A stretch of 64,000 nt of DNA from Micromonospora globbae (GTDB taxonomy: Bacteria; Actinomycetota; Actinomycetes; Mycobacteriales; Micromonosporaceae), in contig NZ_RAQQ01000005.1 in NCBI RefSeq assembly GCF_003610785.1, positions 288,472-352,471 of the forward strand. Direction: 5' to 3'. Shown piece by piece: positions 17,822 through 26,423 of the stretch. Numbering within the stretch: position 1 is the stretch's first letter; each line of letters opens with the position of its first letter. The notes under the pieces are model-generated. The model searched no databases. It was not told the origin of the DNA and saw only the letters and a list, made by a program, of their open reading frames with translations. A program made the position numbers and the translations under genes.

Positions 17822-19351
17822 TCAGGTCGCCCGCAGCTCCTCGACCGCGGTGCTCGACCGCAGGAAGAGCAGGCCGACGGCCACCGTGACGAGCACCGCC
17901 GCGAGGGCGCCGGCCCCGAGCAGCGCCAGGTGTTCCAGCGGTACGTCCGGCACCCGGTGCGTCGCGGGGACCTCCACGATCCGGCTGTACCGCTCCCGGG
18001 TGGCCGGGTCCGAGCAGAGCCGCTCGCCCGCGTCGCACACCAGCGAGGTGTAGGACCCGCTCGTGGCGTCACCGAACAGCCCCCGTGCGACGAGCGTGCC
18101 GACGGCCAGCGCCAGCAGGATGGCCGGGACGGCGGGGAGCACCGACTGCCAGGCGATCGACCGGGCCAGCGTGCCCCGGGGAACGCCCGTCGCCACCAGC
18201 GCCGCGTACGCCCGTCGCCGCGCCACGATGCCCTCCACGACGGCGACGAGCAGACCGGCGGCGGCGATCACCACGGCCACCGTGACCGCGAGGTCCACGA
18301 GCGTCATCGTGGCGAGGTAGAACGGGTTGTCGCCCGCCTCGACACCGACGCGGCGGCTCGCCTCACGCCGGAGTTCGTCCTGCGCCACGAAGTGGGCGCG
18401 GAGAGCCGCGGCGCCGGCCCCGAACGTCACCGCCGCCAGCAGGGCCGCGAAGGTGCGGCTGCCGGCCCAGGGGTCGGCCATCAGCCGGCTCGCGGCGAGC
18501 AGCGCGGCGGGCCGCCGGGCGTACCGGCGCAGCACCCGGCCCGTGGTGTACGAGAACCAGCCGGCGGCCGACACCACGCCGGCCAGCGCGGCCAGCCCGC
18601 CCCCGACGAGGAACACCGGCCCCAGTGCCGCGGAGGGGCCGTACGCGGACCACCGGGCCAGGAGCGGCCACCCGAGGACGAGGACGGCCGCGCCGACGAC
18701 GATGAGGACCATCGCGCCGGGGCCCGGGCCGCGCTCCCGGGCCGCCCGGCGGGTCACGCCGAGCGGCGTGGTGATGACCCCGCGCAGCATGAGCGCCGTG
18801 GCCGCACCGGCGACGACCGGCAGCCCGAGCACCACGGCCGCCAGCGCCCCCACGGGCGGGAGCACGTCGGTGGGGAGGGCTAGGCGCCCGTGCTCGTCCG
18901 GGCGGTGCAACAGCTCCCGGGCGGCCAGGTACAGACCCAGACCGGTGAGCGTGCCGAGGAGGCTCGCGACGCCGGTCTCCAGCATGGCGAGCCAGGTGAC
19001 CTGCCGCGGGGTGGCGCCGGCGAGCCGGAGCGCCGCGAGCCGGCGGTCCCGGGCGGGAGCGCCGAGCCGGGCGCACTGCCCGGCCAGCGCCAGCACCGGG
19101 ACGGTGAGCAGTACCAGGGCGAAGGCGGTGCCGCCCCGCAGGCCCGGCTCCCGCAGGAGGGCCTGGGAGTAGTGCTCGGACCAGCGGACGGGATTGTCGG
19201 CGGTGGCCGGCGGCGTTGGGATGGCCAGCACGGTGAACGCGGCCAGTACGGCCAGTGCGGCGAGCACGGCACTCAACGCGGTGAGCAGCACGCGAGCGGT
19301 GTCGGTGCGGGTGCCGGCCAGGGCGAGCCGGACCAGCGCGCCCGGCGTCAC
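17822..19351 (-). CDS. ABC transporter permease, FtsX/MacB-like
   Basis: A 509-residue membrane protein with about eight to ten hydrophobic segments and two FtsX-like halves; the second FtsX core is around residues 340-500 (LVALVATGVPRGTLARSI is typical of the cytoplasmic loop). An extracellular loop has two cysteines (LVCDAGERLCSDP) that may form a disulfide. With the ATPase next to it this is an exporter of the type often used for antimicrobial peptide or lipid efflux. The GTG start overlaps the ATPase stop as GTGA. It is the last gene of a padR-ATPase-permease operon. Confidence 0.88.
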   Translation of the reverse strand: MTPGALVRLALAGTRTDTARVLLTALSAVLAALAVLAAFTVLAIPTPPATADNPVRWSEHYSQALLREPGLRGGTAFALVLLTVPVLALAGQCARLGAPARDRRLAALRLAGATPRQVTWLAMLETGVASLLGTLTGLGLYLAARELLHRPDEHGRLALPTDVLPPVGALAAVVLGLPVVAGAATALMLRGVITTPLGVTRRAARERGPGPGAMVLIVVGAAVLVLGWPLLARWSAYGPSAALGPVFLVGGGLAALAGVVSAAGWFSYTTGRVLRRYARRPAALLAASRLMADPWAGSRTFAALLAAVTFGAGAAALRAHFVAQDELRREASRRVGVEAGDNPFYLATMTLVDLAVTVAVVIAAAGLLVAVVEGIVARRRAYAALVATGVPRGTLARSIAWQSVLPAVPAILLALAVGTLVARGLFGDATSGSYTSLVCDAGERLCSDPATRERYSRIVEVPATHRVPDVPLEHLALLGAGALAAVLVTVAVGLLFLRSSTAVEELRAT

Positions 19352-20043
19352 CGGTGGCCGCCGGTCGACGGGACGCCGAGGCCGCTGTGGTCGACCGTTC
19401 CGTCCCGGAGGACCACCTCCCGGTCGGCGTAGGCCGCGATGCGCGGCTCGTGGGTGACCAGCACCACCGAGGTGCCCTTCTCGCGGGAGAGCCGGACCAG
19501 CGTGGTGAGCAACTGCTCTCCCGCGAGGGTGTCCAGCGCGCCGGTCGGCTCGTCCGCGAAGAGCACGCGCGGCCCGGTGACCAGCGCCCGGGCCGCCGCG
19601 CACCGCTGCTGCTGCCCGCCGGACATCTCACCCGGCCGGACGTCGGCCACCTCGCCCACGCCGAGCCGGTCCAGCCAGCTCGCCGCCACCGCCCGCGCCT
19701 CTCGCCGCCCCGTGCCGGCGAGAAGCAGCGGCAGCGCGACGTTCTCGGCCGCCGTGAGTTCGGCGACGAGCTGGCCGAACTGGAACAGCACCCCGAACTC
19801 GGTGCGACGCAGCCGCGAGCGCGCCGCCTCCGACCAGGTGTCGATCCGCTCGCCGCGCCAGGTCACCTCGCCCGAGTCGGGGCGCAGGATCCCGGCGAGG
19901 CAGTGCAGCAGCGTGGACTTGCCGCAGCCGCTCGGGCCGGTGACCGCGAGGATCTCGCCCTCGTCGAGGTCGAGCGTCACTCCGCGCAGGGCGGGCGTCC
20001 GCCCGTACGACCGGACCACGTCGCGGGCCTGGAGCTGGGTCAT
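19348..20043 (-). CDS. ABC transporter ATP-binding protein (MacB/LolD-like)
   Basis: A 231-residue ATPase with Walker A GPSGCGKSTLL, Q-loop LFQFGQLV, signature SGGQQQRCAAARAL, Walker B VLFADEPTGALD and the H-loop in VLVTHEPRIA. The ADEPTGALD form is typical of the MacB/LolD/FtsE group and matches the FtsX-like permease downstream. Start at 20043 overlaps the PadR stop as ATGA. The reading frame upstream of this point is antisense to padR. Confidence 0.94.
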   Translation of the reverse strand: MTQLQARDVVRSYGRTPALRGVTLDLDEGEILAVTGPSGCGKSTLLHCLAGILRPDSGEVTWRGERIDTWSEAARSRLRRTEFGVLFQFGQLVAELTAAENVALPLLLAGTGRREARAVAASWLDRLGVGEVADVRPGEMSGGQQQRCAAARALVTGPRVLFADEPTGALDTLAGEQLLTTLVRLSREKGTSVVLVTHEPRIAAYADREVVLRDGTVDHSGLGVPSTGGHR

Positions 20044-20585
20044 GGGTGCACCTCCCGGTGCCAGTCGGCGACCCGGTCGAGGGTGGTGGCCAGCCACCTC
20101 AGGTCGGCGTCGAGGTGAGCGATGGCGTAGTCGGCCGCCACGACGTCGTCGAGGGTGGCCGAGGGTGCGTGCTTCACGCCGGTCAGCTCCCGGAGCCGGG
20201 CGGTGTGCGCCTGGCGTTGGGCGACCAGACAGGACCGTGCCCGGTCCACGTCGGCGACGAGCAGCGCCACCACCACCTTGGCGAGGAGCGTGCTGGCCAC
20301 GTACGGCAGGGGCGGCTCGACGTCGCTGAGCCAGCGGTCGAGCGCGGCCCGCCCCTCGTCGGTCAGCGCGTAGGTGGTGCGGTCGGGACCGCCGTCCCGC
20401 TCCTGCCCGGTGACCGCCACCATCCCGTCCCGTTCGAGGCGGCCGAGCGTGGCGTAGACCTGGCCGAAGGCCAGCGGACGCGCCTGCGGCAGCCGCGCGT
20501 CGTAGGCGCGCTTGAGCTCGTAGCCGTGCCTGCCGCCGCTGGCGAGCAGCCCGAGCAGGACGTGCGGAGTGGACACCTCGCTCAC
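20040..20585 (-). CDS. PadR family transcriptional regulator
   Basis: A 181-residue repressor. The N-terminal winged helix (VLLGLLASGGRHGYELKRAY, then GQVYATLGRLERDGMV) is the PadR signature, followed by a helical dimerisation domain (residues 100-180) typical of subfamily 1. It heads the ABC transporter operon and probably represses it until a drug or peptide binds. Its own GTG start lies inside a perfect 23-bp palindrome, so autoregulation is likely. Confidence 0.92.
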   Translation of the reverse strand: MSEVSTPHVLLGLLASGGRHGYELKRAYDARLPQARPLAFGQVYATLGRLERDGMVAVTGQERDGGPDRTTYALTDEGRAALDRWLSDVEPPLPYVASTLLAKVVVALLVADVDRARSCLVAQRQAHTARLRELTGVKHAPSATLDDVVAADYAIAHLDADLRWLATTLDRVADWHREVHP

Positions 20586-20605
20586 TATTCACCGGGTGAA
20601 TAGTG
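20583..20605. promoter_or_regulatory. Probable PadR operator, 23-bp perfect palindrome
   Basis: CACTATTCACC, one central G, then GGTGAATAGTG: an 11+1+11 perfect inverted repeat. It covers the padR start codon and the presumed promoter. PadR proteins bind such palindromes next to their own genes, so this is the expected operator of the padR-ABC operon. Confidence 0.75.
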
Positions 20606-20619
20606 GTGTCAACGGTCCT

Positions 20620-20642
20620 CCGGCTCCACCTGCCGGAGCCGG
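20620..20642 (-). terminator. Hairpin after the deacetylase/glycosyltransferase gene
   Basis: An 8-bp perfect stem, CCGGCTCC (20620-20627) with GGAGCCGG (20635-20642), and a 7-nt loop. It is 30 nt downstream of the stop at 20672 on the minus strand and upstream of nothing on the plus strand. No T-run. Confidence 0.5.
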
Positions 20643-20671
20643 CGGGGGCCGTTCAGCCCCAGCGGGACCGT

Positions 20672-22822
20672 TCAGCCCCGCGGGGGGCCGGCGGCGACCA
20701 GGGCGGCCGCCTCGCCGGTACGGACCATGCGGTGCCAGCGCAGCCGGTTGCCGATCACGGCGGTGACCACCGACTGCACCACTACGAGGTACATGACCTG
20801 GCGGTAGACCACCTGCTGCAACGGCAGCGCCCAGAGCGGCCCGAGGCGTTCCCGGTCCAGCCGCAGCGCGTAGCCGGCGGTCACCGCCTGGAGCAGCAGC
20901 AGCCCCACCCAGGCCAGCACGAGCGACGACCAGGGCAGGAAGAGCAGGCCGTAGAGGGCGAAGACGTCGACCGCCGGCGCGGCCAGCGGCAGCAGGATCT
21001 GGAACACCGTGAGGTACGGCAGGCCGCGCCGGCCCAGCCTGCCGCCCGCCCCGGGCTCCCGCAGGGCGTGCCGGTGCTTCCACATCGCCTGCATCGTGCC
21101 GTAGCACCAGCGGTAGCGCTGCCGCCACAGCTGCCGCAGCGTGGACGGCGCCTCGGTCCAGGCGACGGCCGCCTCCTCGTACACGACCCGCCATCCGGCC
21201 CGCAGCACCGCCATGGTGAGGTCGGTGTCCTCCGCCAGGGTGTCACCGGGGACTCCGCTCACGGCGCGCAGCACCTCGCGGCGGAACGCGCCGATCGCGC
21301 CGGGGATCGTCGGCATGCACTCCAGGACGTCGTACATGCGCCGGTCGAGGTTGAAGCCGATCACGTACTCCAGGTGCTGCCAGCGGCCGAGCAGCCGCCG
21401 GCGGTTCGCCACCTTGGTGTTGCCGGAGATCGCGCCCACGGTCGGGTCGGCGAAGCCCTGCACCAGCCGGTACACGGTGTCCGGCTGGAACACCGTGTCC
21501 CCGTCCACCAGCACCAGCAGGTCGGCCCGGGCCGCCCGGATCCCCGTGTTCAGGGCCGCCGGCTTGCCGGCGTTCGCCTGCCGGATGACCCGCACCCCGC
21601 GCAGCCGCATCCGCTCGACGATGTCGGCCGTGCCGTCGCTCGACCCGTCGTCGACCACGATGACCTCGAGCGCCGGGTACGCGCTCGCCACCAGCGACCG
21701 GACGGTCGCGGCGATGTTGGCCGCCTCGTTGTACGCCGGCACGATCACCGAGACCGGCGCGCGGACCTCGGGCTGGTGCCCGGTACGCCGCCGCACCCGC
21801 CGGACGTGCCGCTGGGCGCACACCACCTGGATCGCCAGCCGGGCGACGCCGAGCACCAACGCGATCCCGAGCAGCAGGTTCATCCCGGCCGCGACCCAGC
21901 CCGCGCCGAGCTGGGTACCGCGCAGCGCGAGCCCGCTGAGCCGGGTGCCGGTGCCGGCCGGAACCGTCGACTCGGGCGCGCCGATCCCCGCCGACACGGT
22001 GGTGAACCGGTAGCCCTGCCGGGTCAGTTCGGGCAGCAGCCGCTCCAGCGCCGCCACCGTCTGGTCGCGGTTCCCGCCCCCGTCGTGCATCAGCACCACG
22101 GCGCCGCGGCCGCCGGCCGGGGTGGCGGCCCGCACGATCCGCGCGACTCCGGGGCGCTGCCAGTCCCGGGTGTCCCGGTCGGCGAGCACCGCGACGTGGC
22201 CGCTGCCGGCGGCGGCGCGCAGCACGTCGTACTCCGGCCCGTCGAGCGCCGACGGCAGGGACGAGAAGGGCGGCCGCAACAGCGTGGGCTCGCGCCCGGT
22301 CGCCCCGGCGACCGCCTTGCGGGTCAGGGACAGTTCCAGGTCCCGCCGCCAGCCCGGCACGGACGCGAGGTCCGCGTGCGTGAACGTGTGCGAGCCGATC
22401 TCGTGCCCCTCGGCGAGGATCCGCCGCACCAGGTCGGGATGTTCGTTGACCCGAGCGCCGACCACGAAGAACGTGGCGTGGGCGTGGTGCCGGCGCAGCA
22501 CGTCGAGCACCCGCGGCGTCCAGCGCGGGTCCGGCCCGTCGTCGAACGTGAGCGCGATCGTCCGGTCCGGCATCGCCCGGGTCACCGGCTCGGGCCGGTC
22601 CAGCCGGATCACCGGCCCGCCGGCGACGACGCTCCCCGGCGTGCCCGCCACCGTTCCCGGCGTGGACCCGTCCCCCGCCCCGGCGACCGGCCCGGAGCCA
22701 CCGCCGAGACCGGTCACGAGGCCGTGCACGGTGAGTGTGGCGAGCAGCAGGGCCAGGCCGAGCAGGAGGAGGAACCAGTGCGCCCGCGGATCCCGGCGGG
22801 CGCGGTGTCGCGGGGTCGTCAC
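20672..22822 (-). CDS. Bifunctional polysaccharide deacetylase / family 2 glycosyltransferase
   Basis: A 716-residue membrane protein. After one N-terminal helix (HWFLLLLGLALLLATLTV) comes a NodB-type deacetylase (about residues 85-280: TFDDGPDPRWT holds the metal Asp pair, GSHTFTHADL the two His). A helix near 320 leads to a processive GT2 domain: VIVPAYNEAANI, VVDDGSSDGT, LVDGDTVF, AEDTDLTM and the QRYRW motif (about residue 590), then C-terminal helices. The extracellular deacetylase and cytoplasmic transferase would synthesise and deacetylate a beta-linked N-acetylglucosamine-like polymer. The GTG start overlaps the upstream gene as GTGA. Confidence 0.93.
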   Translation of the reverse strand: MTTPRHRARRDPRAHWFLLLLGLALLLATLTVHGLVTGLGGGSGPVAGAGDGSTPGTVAGTPGSVVAGGPVIRLDRPEPVTRAMPDRTIALTFDDGPDPRWTPRVLDVLRRHHAHATFFVVGARVNEHPDLVRRILAEGHEIGSHTFTHADLASVPGWRRDLELSLTRKAVAGATGREPTLLRPPFSSLPSALDGPEYDVLRAAAGSGHVAVLADRDTRDWQRPGVARIVRAATPAGGRGAVVLMHDGGGNRDQTVAALERLLPELTRQGYRFTTVSAGIGAPESTVPAGTGTRLSGLALRGTQLGAGWVAAGMNLLLGIALVLGVARLAIQVVCAQRHVRRVRRRTGHQPEVRAPVSVIVPAYNEAANIAATVRSLVASAYPALEVIVVDDGSSDGTADIVERMRLRGVRVIRQANAGKPAALNTGIRAARADLLVLVDGDTVFQPDTVYRLVQGFADPTVGAISGNTKVANRRRLLGRWQHLEYVIGFNLDRRMYDVLECMPTIPGAIGAFRREVLRAVSGVPGDTLAEDTDLTMAVLRAGWRVVYEEAAVAWTEAPSTLRQLWRQRYRWCYGTMQAMWKHRHALREPGAGGRLGRRGLPYLTVFQILLPLAAPAVDVFALYGLLFLPWSSLVLAWVGLLLLQAVTAGYALRLDRERLGPLWALPLQQVVYRQVMYLVVVQSVVTAVIGNRLRWHRMVRTGEAAALVAAGPPRG

Positions 22823-23241
22823 GTCGGCTTGCCCGGCGACCTGCTCGGCCTCGGCGTCGGACGCCGCTCGTCGCCCTGCCCCGGGTGGTCCGAGCGGGCG
22901 GGCCGCGCGGAGCGGGTGAGCGCCGGGACCGGCGACCGGTCCGCGGTCGACGGCGGCGTCGTGGTGGGCGTCCCGGTGCGGGCGTCCGGGGACGGGACGG
23001 TGGAGGGGGAGTGACCGAACCCGTCCCGACCGTCGACGCCCGCCTCGACGGGCTGCGCCGGCCGGGAGTCCGGCCAGCCGGGCACCGGCACGGGGGCCTC
23101 GAAGAGGAGGCCGGCAAGGATCAGCGCGATGCTGGTGAGCAGGCCGAGACCCATGACGGTGCCACCGATCACCGCCAGTCGGCGTCGGCGACCGGTGCGG
23201 TCGACGAACACCGGCGGTACGGCGCTCGGCTGGTCGTGCAT
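22819..23241 (-). CDS. Small membrane-anchored Pro/Ser/Thr-rich protein
   Basis: A 140-residue protein with one transmembrane segment (VIGGTVMGLGLLTSIALILA, residues 25-44) after a charged cytoplasmic head, then an extracellular low-complexity tail rich in Pro, Ser, Thr and Arg. I recognise no domain. It is coupled to the deacetylase/glycosyltransferase by a GTGA overlap, so it may be an accessory or scaffold for that polymer synthase. The last 60 residues are simple sequence and could be less constrained. Confidence 0.72.
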   Translation of the reverse strand: MHDQPSAVPPVFVDRTGRRRRLAVIGGTVMGLGLLTSIALILAGLLFEAPVPVPGWPDSRPAQPVEAGVDGRDGFGHSPSTVPSPDARTGTPTTTPPSTADRSPVPALTRSARPARSDHPGQGDERRPTPRPSRSPGKPT

Positions 23242-23350
23242 CTGTATCGCTCCAAGGCTGCTGCCGTCGAGGCCCGTCCGGACCTCGGTGGGACCCGACC
23301 GTCCGGGCCTCCACGGCTCACAGCGCTGCCCGCGCGGGGGGCGTTACAGC

Positions 23351-23388
23351 GGTGACGGAGCGCGGGGTGGCGGGCTCACCCCGTCACC
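23351..23388 (-). terminator. Hairpin after the DinB-like gene
   Basis: The right arm CACCCCGTCACC pairs with GGTGACGG plus GGGTG on the left, leaving a short left-hand bulge. It begins 7 nt past the stop of the minus-strand gene ending at 23395. Confidence 0.6.
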
Positions 23389-23394
23389 GGGGCA

Positions 23395-23979
23395 TCAGAC
23401 GGCCGTACCCGCCGAACCGGCCCAGGCCGGGTCGCGGCCGGTGAGAGCGAGCAGGCGGTCGAGGTCGGGCATGCCGTCGGCGGCCGGCACCGGGTCGGCG
23501 AACACGCCCATCTTCCGGCCGGTAGGGGCGAGGTTCTCGGTGAGGTCGTGCAGCACGGGAACGGCCTCGGGGGCCGCCGCGTACGGCTGCCCCGTGGCGA
23601 CGGCGAGGTCCCACGCGTGGACGGTGAGGTCCAGCAGCACCATGCCGCCCACCGTGGTCTGCGGCATGCCCATCCCCGGTGACATGCCCTCCAGGCTGGC
23701 CGGGTCGGACCAGGCGGTGATCAGCTTGCCGGTCTCCACCTCGAACCGGTCGCGCCAGCCGTCGGTGAGGAAGTCCGGCTTCTCCGCCCACTCCACCGGC
23801 CGCTTCGCGGCCAGGTCCTGGAAGTTGACCACCACCTCGTAGAGGTGGTTGAGCAGATCCCGTACGGAGTAGTCGCGGCACGGCGTCGGCAGGTGCAGCT
23901 GGTCGTCGGCGATGCCCCGCACCACCGCGACCGTCCGTGGCGCCGCCGCCGCCAGCAGATCGCTAGTCTGGGTTGCCAT
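23395..23979 (-). CDS. TIGR03086 family metal-binding protein (DinB/mycothiol-type)
   Basis: A 194-residue DinB-like four-helix protein of the actinobacterial TIGR03086 family, related to mycothiol-dependent maleylpyruvate isomerase. Metal-ligand candidates are the histidines in LLNHLYEVV (about residue 45) and LTVHAWDLAVATGQ (about 121). A small-molecule thiol transferase role is known for relatives but not shown here. Starts with ATG 6 nt after a reverse-strand TAAGCT box, so it is probably leaderless. Divergent from the AraC gene with a 31-bp gap. Confidence 0.87.
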   Translation of the reverse strand: MATQTSDLLAAAAPRTVAVVRGIADDQLHLPTPCRDYSVRDLLNHLYEVVVNFQDLAAKRPVEWAEKPDFLTDGWRDRFEVETGKLITAWSDPASLEGMSPGMGMPQTTVGGMVLLDLTVHAWDLAVATGQPYAAAPEAVPVLHDLTENLAPTGRKMGVFADPVPAADGMPDLDRLLALTGRDPAWAGSAGTAV

Positions 23980-23985
23980 AGGCCC

Positions 23986-23991
23986 AGCTTA
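23986..23991 (-). promoter_or_regulatory. -10 box of a leaderless promoter (reverse strand)
   Basis: Read on the minus strand this is TAAGCT, ending 6 nt before the ATG at 23979, the same spacing as the plus-strand examples. Confidence 0.55.
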
Positions 23992-24010
23992 TGAGGGTGG
24001 TCTTGAAGAA

Positions 24011-24826
24011 ATGCGACAGCGGCCGCGGGGCGACAGCCGGGGCATCCTGGCACCTGGCCGGCTGCTGCGACAGGTCCGCTTCCGCCGCCACCTGCCCGCG
24101 CCCGCGCTGCGCCCGTGGGTCGAGCACTACTGGTTCGTCGACTGGGACCTCGCCGAGCCGTTCGCGCAGCAGGTCGTACCCCATCCGGCCGTCAACGTGG
24201 TCTTCCGCCGCGACGGCGACGGCCCGGAGACGGCCGAGGTGGCCGGCGTCGGGCGGGAACTCTTCTCGATCACGCTGGTCGGCAGCGGGCGGGTCAGCGG
24301 TGTGCAGTTCCGCCCGGGCGGCTTCCGCCCGTTCTGGCCCGGGCCGGTCGCCGAGCTGACCGGCCTGCGCCGGTCGTTCGCCGACCTCGCCGGGCGCTGG
24401 CCGCCGGCGCGCGACCACACCGGCGGCGCCTGCGACGGTACGGACGCCGAGCGCTGCCACGTCCTGGACACCCTGCTCACCGGCTGGGCGCCCGCGTCGG
24501 ACCCGGTGACCGACGAGGTGATCCGGCTGGTGGAGGAGATCCGCACGGACCGCACGGTGCTGCGGGTGGACGCCTTCGCCCGCCGCCACGGGCTGTCCAC
24601 CCGGCGGTTGCAGCGCCTCTTCCTGGACCGGGTTGGCGTCGGTCCCAAGTGGGTGATCCGTCGCTACCGGATCCAGGAGGCCATCGAGCAGGCCGCCGAC
24701 GGGCCGCCACCGGACTGGGCGCGGCTCGCCGCCGACCTCGGCTACAGCGACCAGGCGCACCTGATCCGCGAGTTCACCGCCGTCACGGGGACGTCGCCCG
24801 CCGCGTACGCCCGCTCCGTCGGCTGA
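24011..24826 (+). CDS. AraC family transcriptional regulator
   Basis: A 271-residue regulator. Residues 20-150 form an AraC-type ligand domain of the DUF6597 kind (RPWVEHYWFVDWDL). The C-terminal AraC DNA-binding domain (about 175-268) has the first helix-turn-helix in RRHGLSTRRLQRLFLDRVG and the second in LAADLGYSDQAHLIREF. ATG at 24011 was preferred since the codons upstream overlap the divergent gene; GAAGAA just before it is a weak ribosome site. It may control the neighbouring DinB-like gene with which it shares its promoter region. Confidence 0.9.
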   Translation: MRQRPRGDSRGILAPGRLLRQVRFRRHLPAPALRPWVEHYWFVDWDLAEPFAQQVVPHPAVNVVFRRDGDGPETAEVAGVGRELFSITLVGSGRVSGVQFRPGGFRPFWPGPVAELTGLRRSFADLAGRWPPARDHTGGACDGTDAERCHVLDTLLTGWAPASDPVTDEVIRLVEEIRTDRTVLRVDAFARRHGLSTRRLQRLFLDRVGVGPKWVIRRYRIQEAIEQAADGPPPDWARLAADLGYSDQAHLIREFTAVTGTSPAAYARSVG

Positions 24827-24886
24827 CGCCGCCAGGCTGTCGCGGGCCCGCGCCGGCGCCGCGCGGGCAGGGCGGCGCTGGCCCGG

Positions 24887-26422
24887 CTACCTGCGCCGCA
24901 GGGCCACCACCGCCACGTCGTCGTTGATCTCGTTCGGGGCGAGTTCGACGAGCAGCCGCTCGCAGAAGCGGTCCAGGTCGTCGTCGACCTGCGTCGCGGC
25001 GCCCGCCAACGCGGACAGCCCCTCGTCGATGGTGGCGTCCCGCCGCTCGATGAGGCCGTCGGTGTAGAGGACCAGCGTCGCGCCGACCGGCAGCACGAAC
25101 TCCAGATCCTCCGGCCGACGGGCCCGGACGCCGAGCAGCGGCGCCGAGTGCTCGACGAACTCGACCTTGCCGTCGACACTGAGCACCGGCGGCAGGTGAC
25201 CGGCGCTCGCCAGCCGGACCCGGCCGGTGGACGGCTCCAGGAGCAGCACGCAGAGCGTCGCCGACTCGTTCGGCAGCAGCGTCCGCATCAGCTCGTTGAC
25301 CCGGTGCACGATCGTCCCCGGCTGGTGCCCCTCGACGGCGTACGCGCGGACGGCGTGGCGCAGCTCGGCCATCACCGTCGCCGCGTGCAGCGAGTGCCCC
25401 GCCACGTCCCCGACGGCCAGCAGCAGGTGCCCGTCCAGCATCACCAGTTCGTAGAAGTCGCCACCCACCTCGGTCCGGGCGCTGGCCGGCTCGTAGCGCA
25501 CGGCGAGGTCCAGGCCGTTGACCTCGGGGATCCGGCGCGGCAGCAGGCTGCGCTGGAGGGTGACGGCGATCCGGTGCTCCTCGTCGAAGGAGCGCTGCGC
25601 CTCCACGGCGGCCGTCACGTTCTGCGCCAACTGCACGAGCACCGGCGTCCGGGCGGTCTGCGTGCTGGTGGGCACCACGACGTAGAGCGGAGGGCGGTCG
25701 TCGCGCAGGCGGGCCGCGGCCACCGTGAGCGTGTCGCCGGCCGGCCAGTCCAGCAGCGCCCATTCGGCCGGGTCGGTGACCCGGACCGTCGCGCCGATCG
25801 GCACGTCCCTGTCGTCGACGGTCCACGGCACGATGACGGTGCCGGCGTCGGTGCCGGTGGCGACGGCGGCGAGGCAGTCTCCGTCGGACGATTCCGCCAC
25901 CACCACCGCCGGGCTCTTGAAGATCCGCGCCGCGCCGGCCGCCGCCGCTTCGAGCAGCCGGGTGAACGTCGATGCGGTGTGCACCGCCACCGTGGTGTCG
26001 GCGAGCGCGAGGAGCCGTTCGACGAGGAACTCCGCCCGCTGCCGCGCCTGGTAGTAGCGGAGCACCGCGTGCGCGGTGGCCACCAGTTCGTCCGGCTCGA
26101 TCGGCTCGGTCAGGTAGGCGTCCGCGCCCCGGGTCAACCCCTGGGCCCGGTCCACCACGTCCACCGCGTGCGCCGACACGTGGATCACCGGCACGGCCGG
26201 GTAGGCGTCCTTGATCCGCTCGCAGACGTCGAAGCCGCTCACGTCGGGCAGCCGGACGTCGAGCACCACGAGGTCGACGTCCCCGCTCTCGACCCGGGCC
26301 AGGGCCTCCGCGCCGTTCTCCGCCTCGATCACCCCGAACCCGGCCCGGGTGAGCCAGTTGACGAGCAGGTACCGCTTGGCGCTGTTGTCGTCGACCACCA
26401 GCACGGTCGGGTGGGTGGCCAC
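24887..26422 (-). CDS. Response regulator with SpoIIE-type PP2C phosphatase output
   Basis: A 511-residue protein. Residues 5-122 are a receiver with Asp55 in LVVLDVRLPD; the usual Lys of the T-K-P motif is Glu here (YLTEPIEPDE). A linker of GAF-like sequence follows, then an RsbU/SpoIIE phosphatase (about 290-510) with VRYEPASARTEVGGDFYE and the DDVAVVAL ending. Phosphorylation of the receiver would control dephosphorylation of a STAS antagonist. GTG start 2 nt after the kinase gene. As the last gene of the stressosome operon it may fill the RsbU role, though it lacks an RsbU-type N-terminal RsbT-binding domain. Confidence 0.92.
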   Translation of the reverse strand: MATHPTVLVVDDNSAKRYLLVNWLTRAGFGVIEAENGAEALARVESGDVDLVVLDVRLPDVSGFDVCERIKDAYPAVPVIHVSAHAVDVVDRAQGLTRGADAYLTEPIEPDELVATAHAVLRYYQARQRAEFLVERLLALADTTVAVHTASTFTRLLEAAAAGAARIFKSPAVVVAESSDGDCLAAVATGTDAGTVIVPWTVDDRDVPIGATVRVTDPAEWALLDWPAGDTLTVAAARLRDDRPPLYVVVPTSTQTARTPVLVQLAQNVTAAVEAQRSFDEEHRIAVTLQRSLLPRRIPEVNGLDLAVRYEPASARTEVGGDFYELVMLDGHLLLAVGDVAGHSLHAATVMAELRHAVRAYAVEGHQPGTIVHRVNELMRTLLPNESATLCVLLLEPSTGRVRLASAGHLPPVLSVDGKVEFVEHSAPLLGVRARRPEDLEFVLPVGATLVLYTDGLIERRDATIDEGLSALAGAATQVDDDLDRFCERLLVELAPNEINDDVAVVALRRR

Positions 26423-26423
26423 C

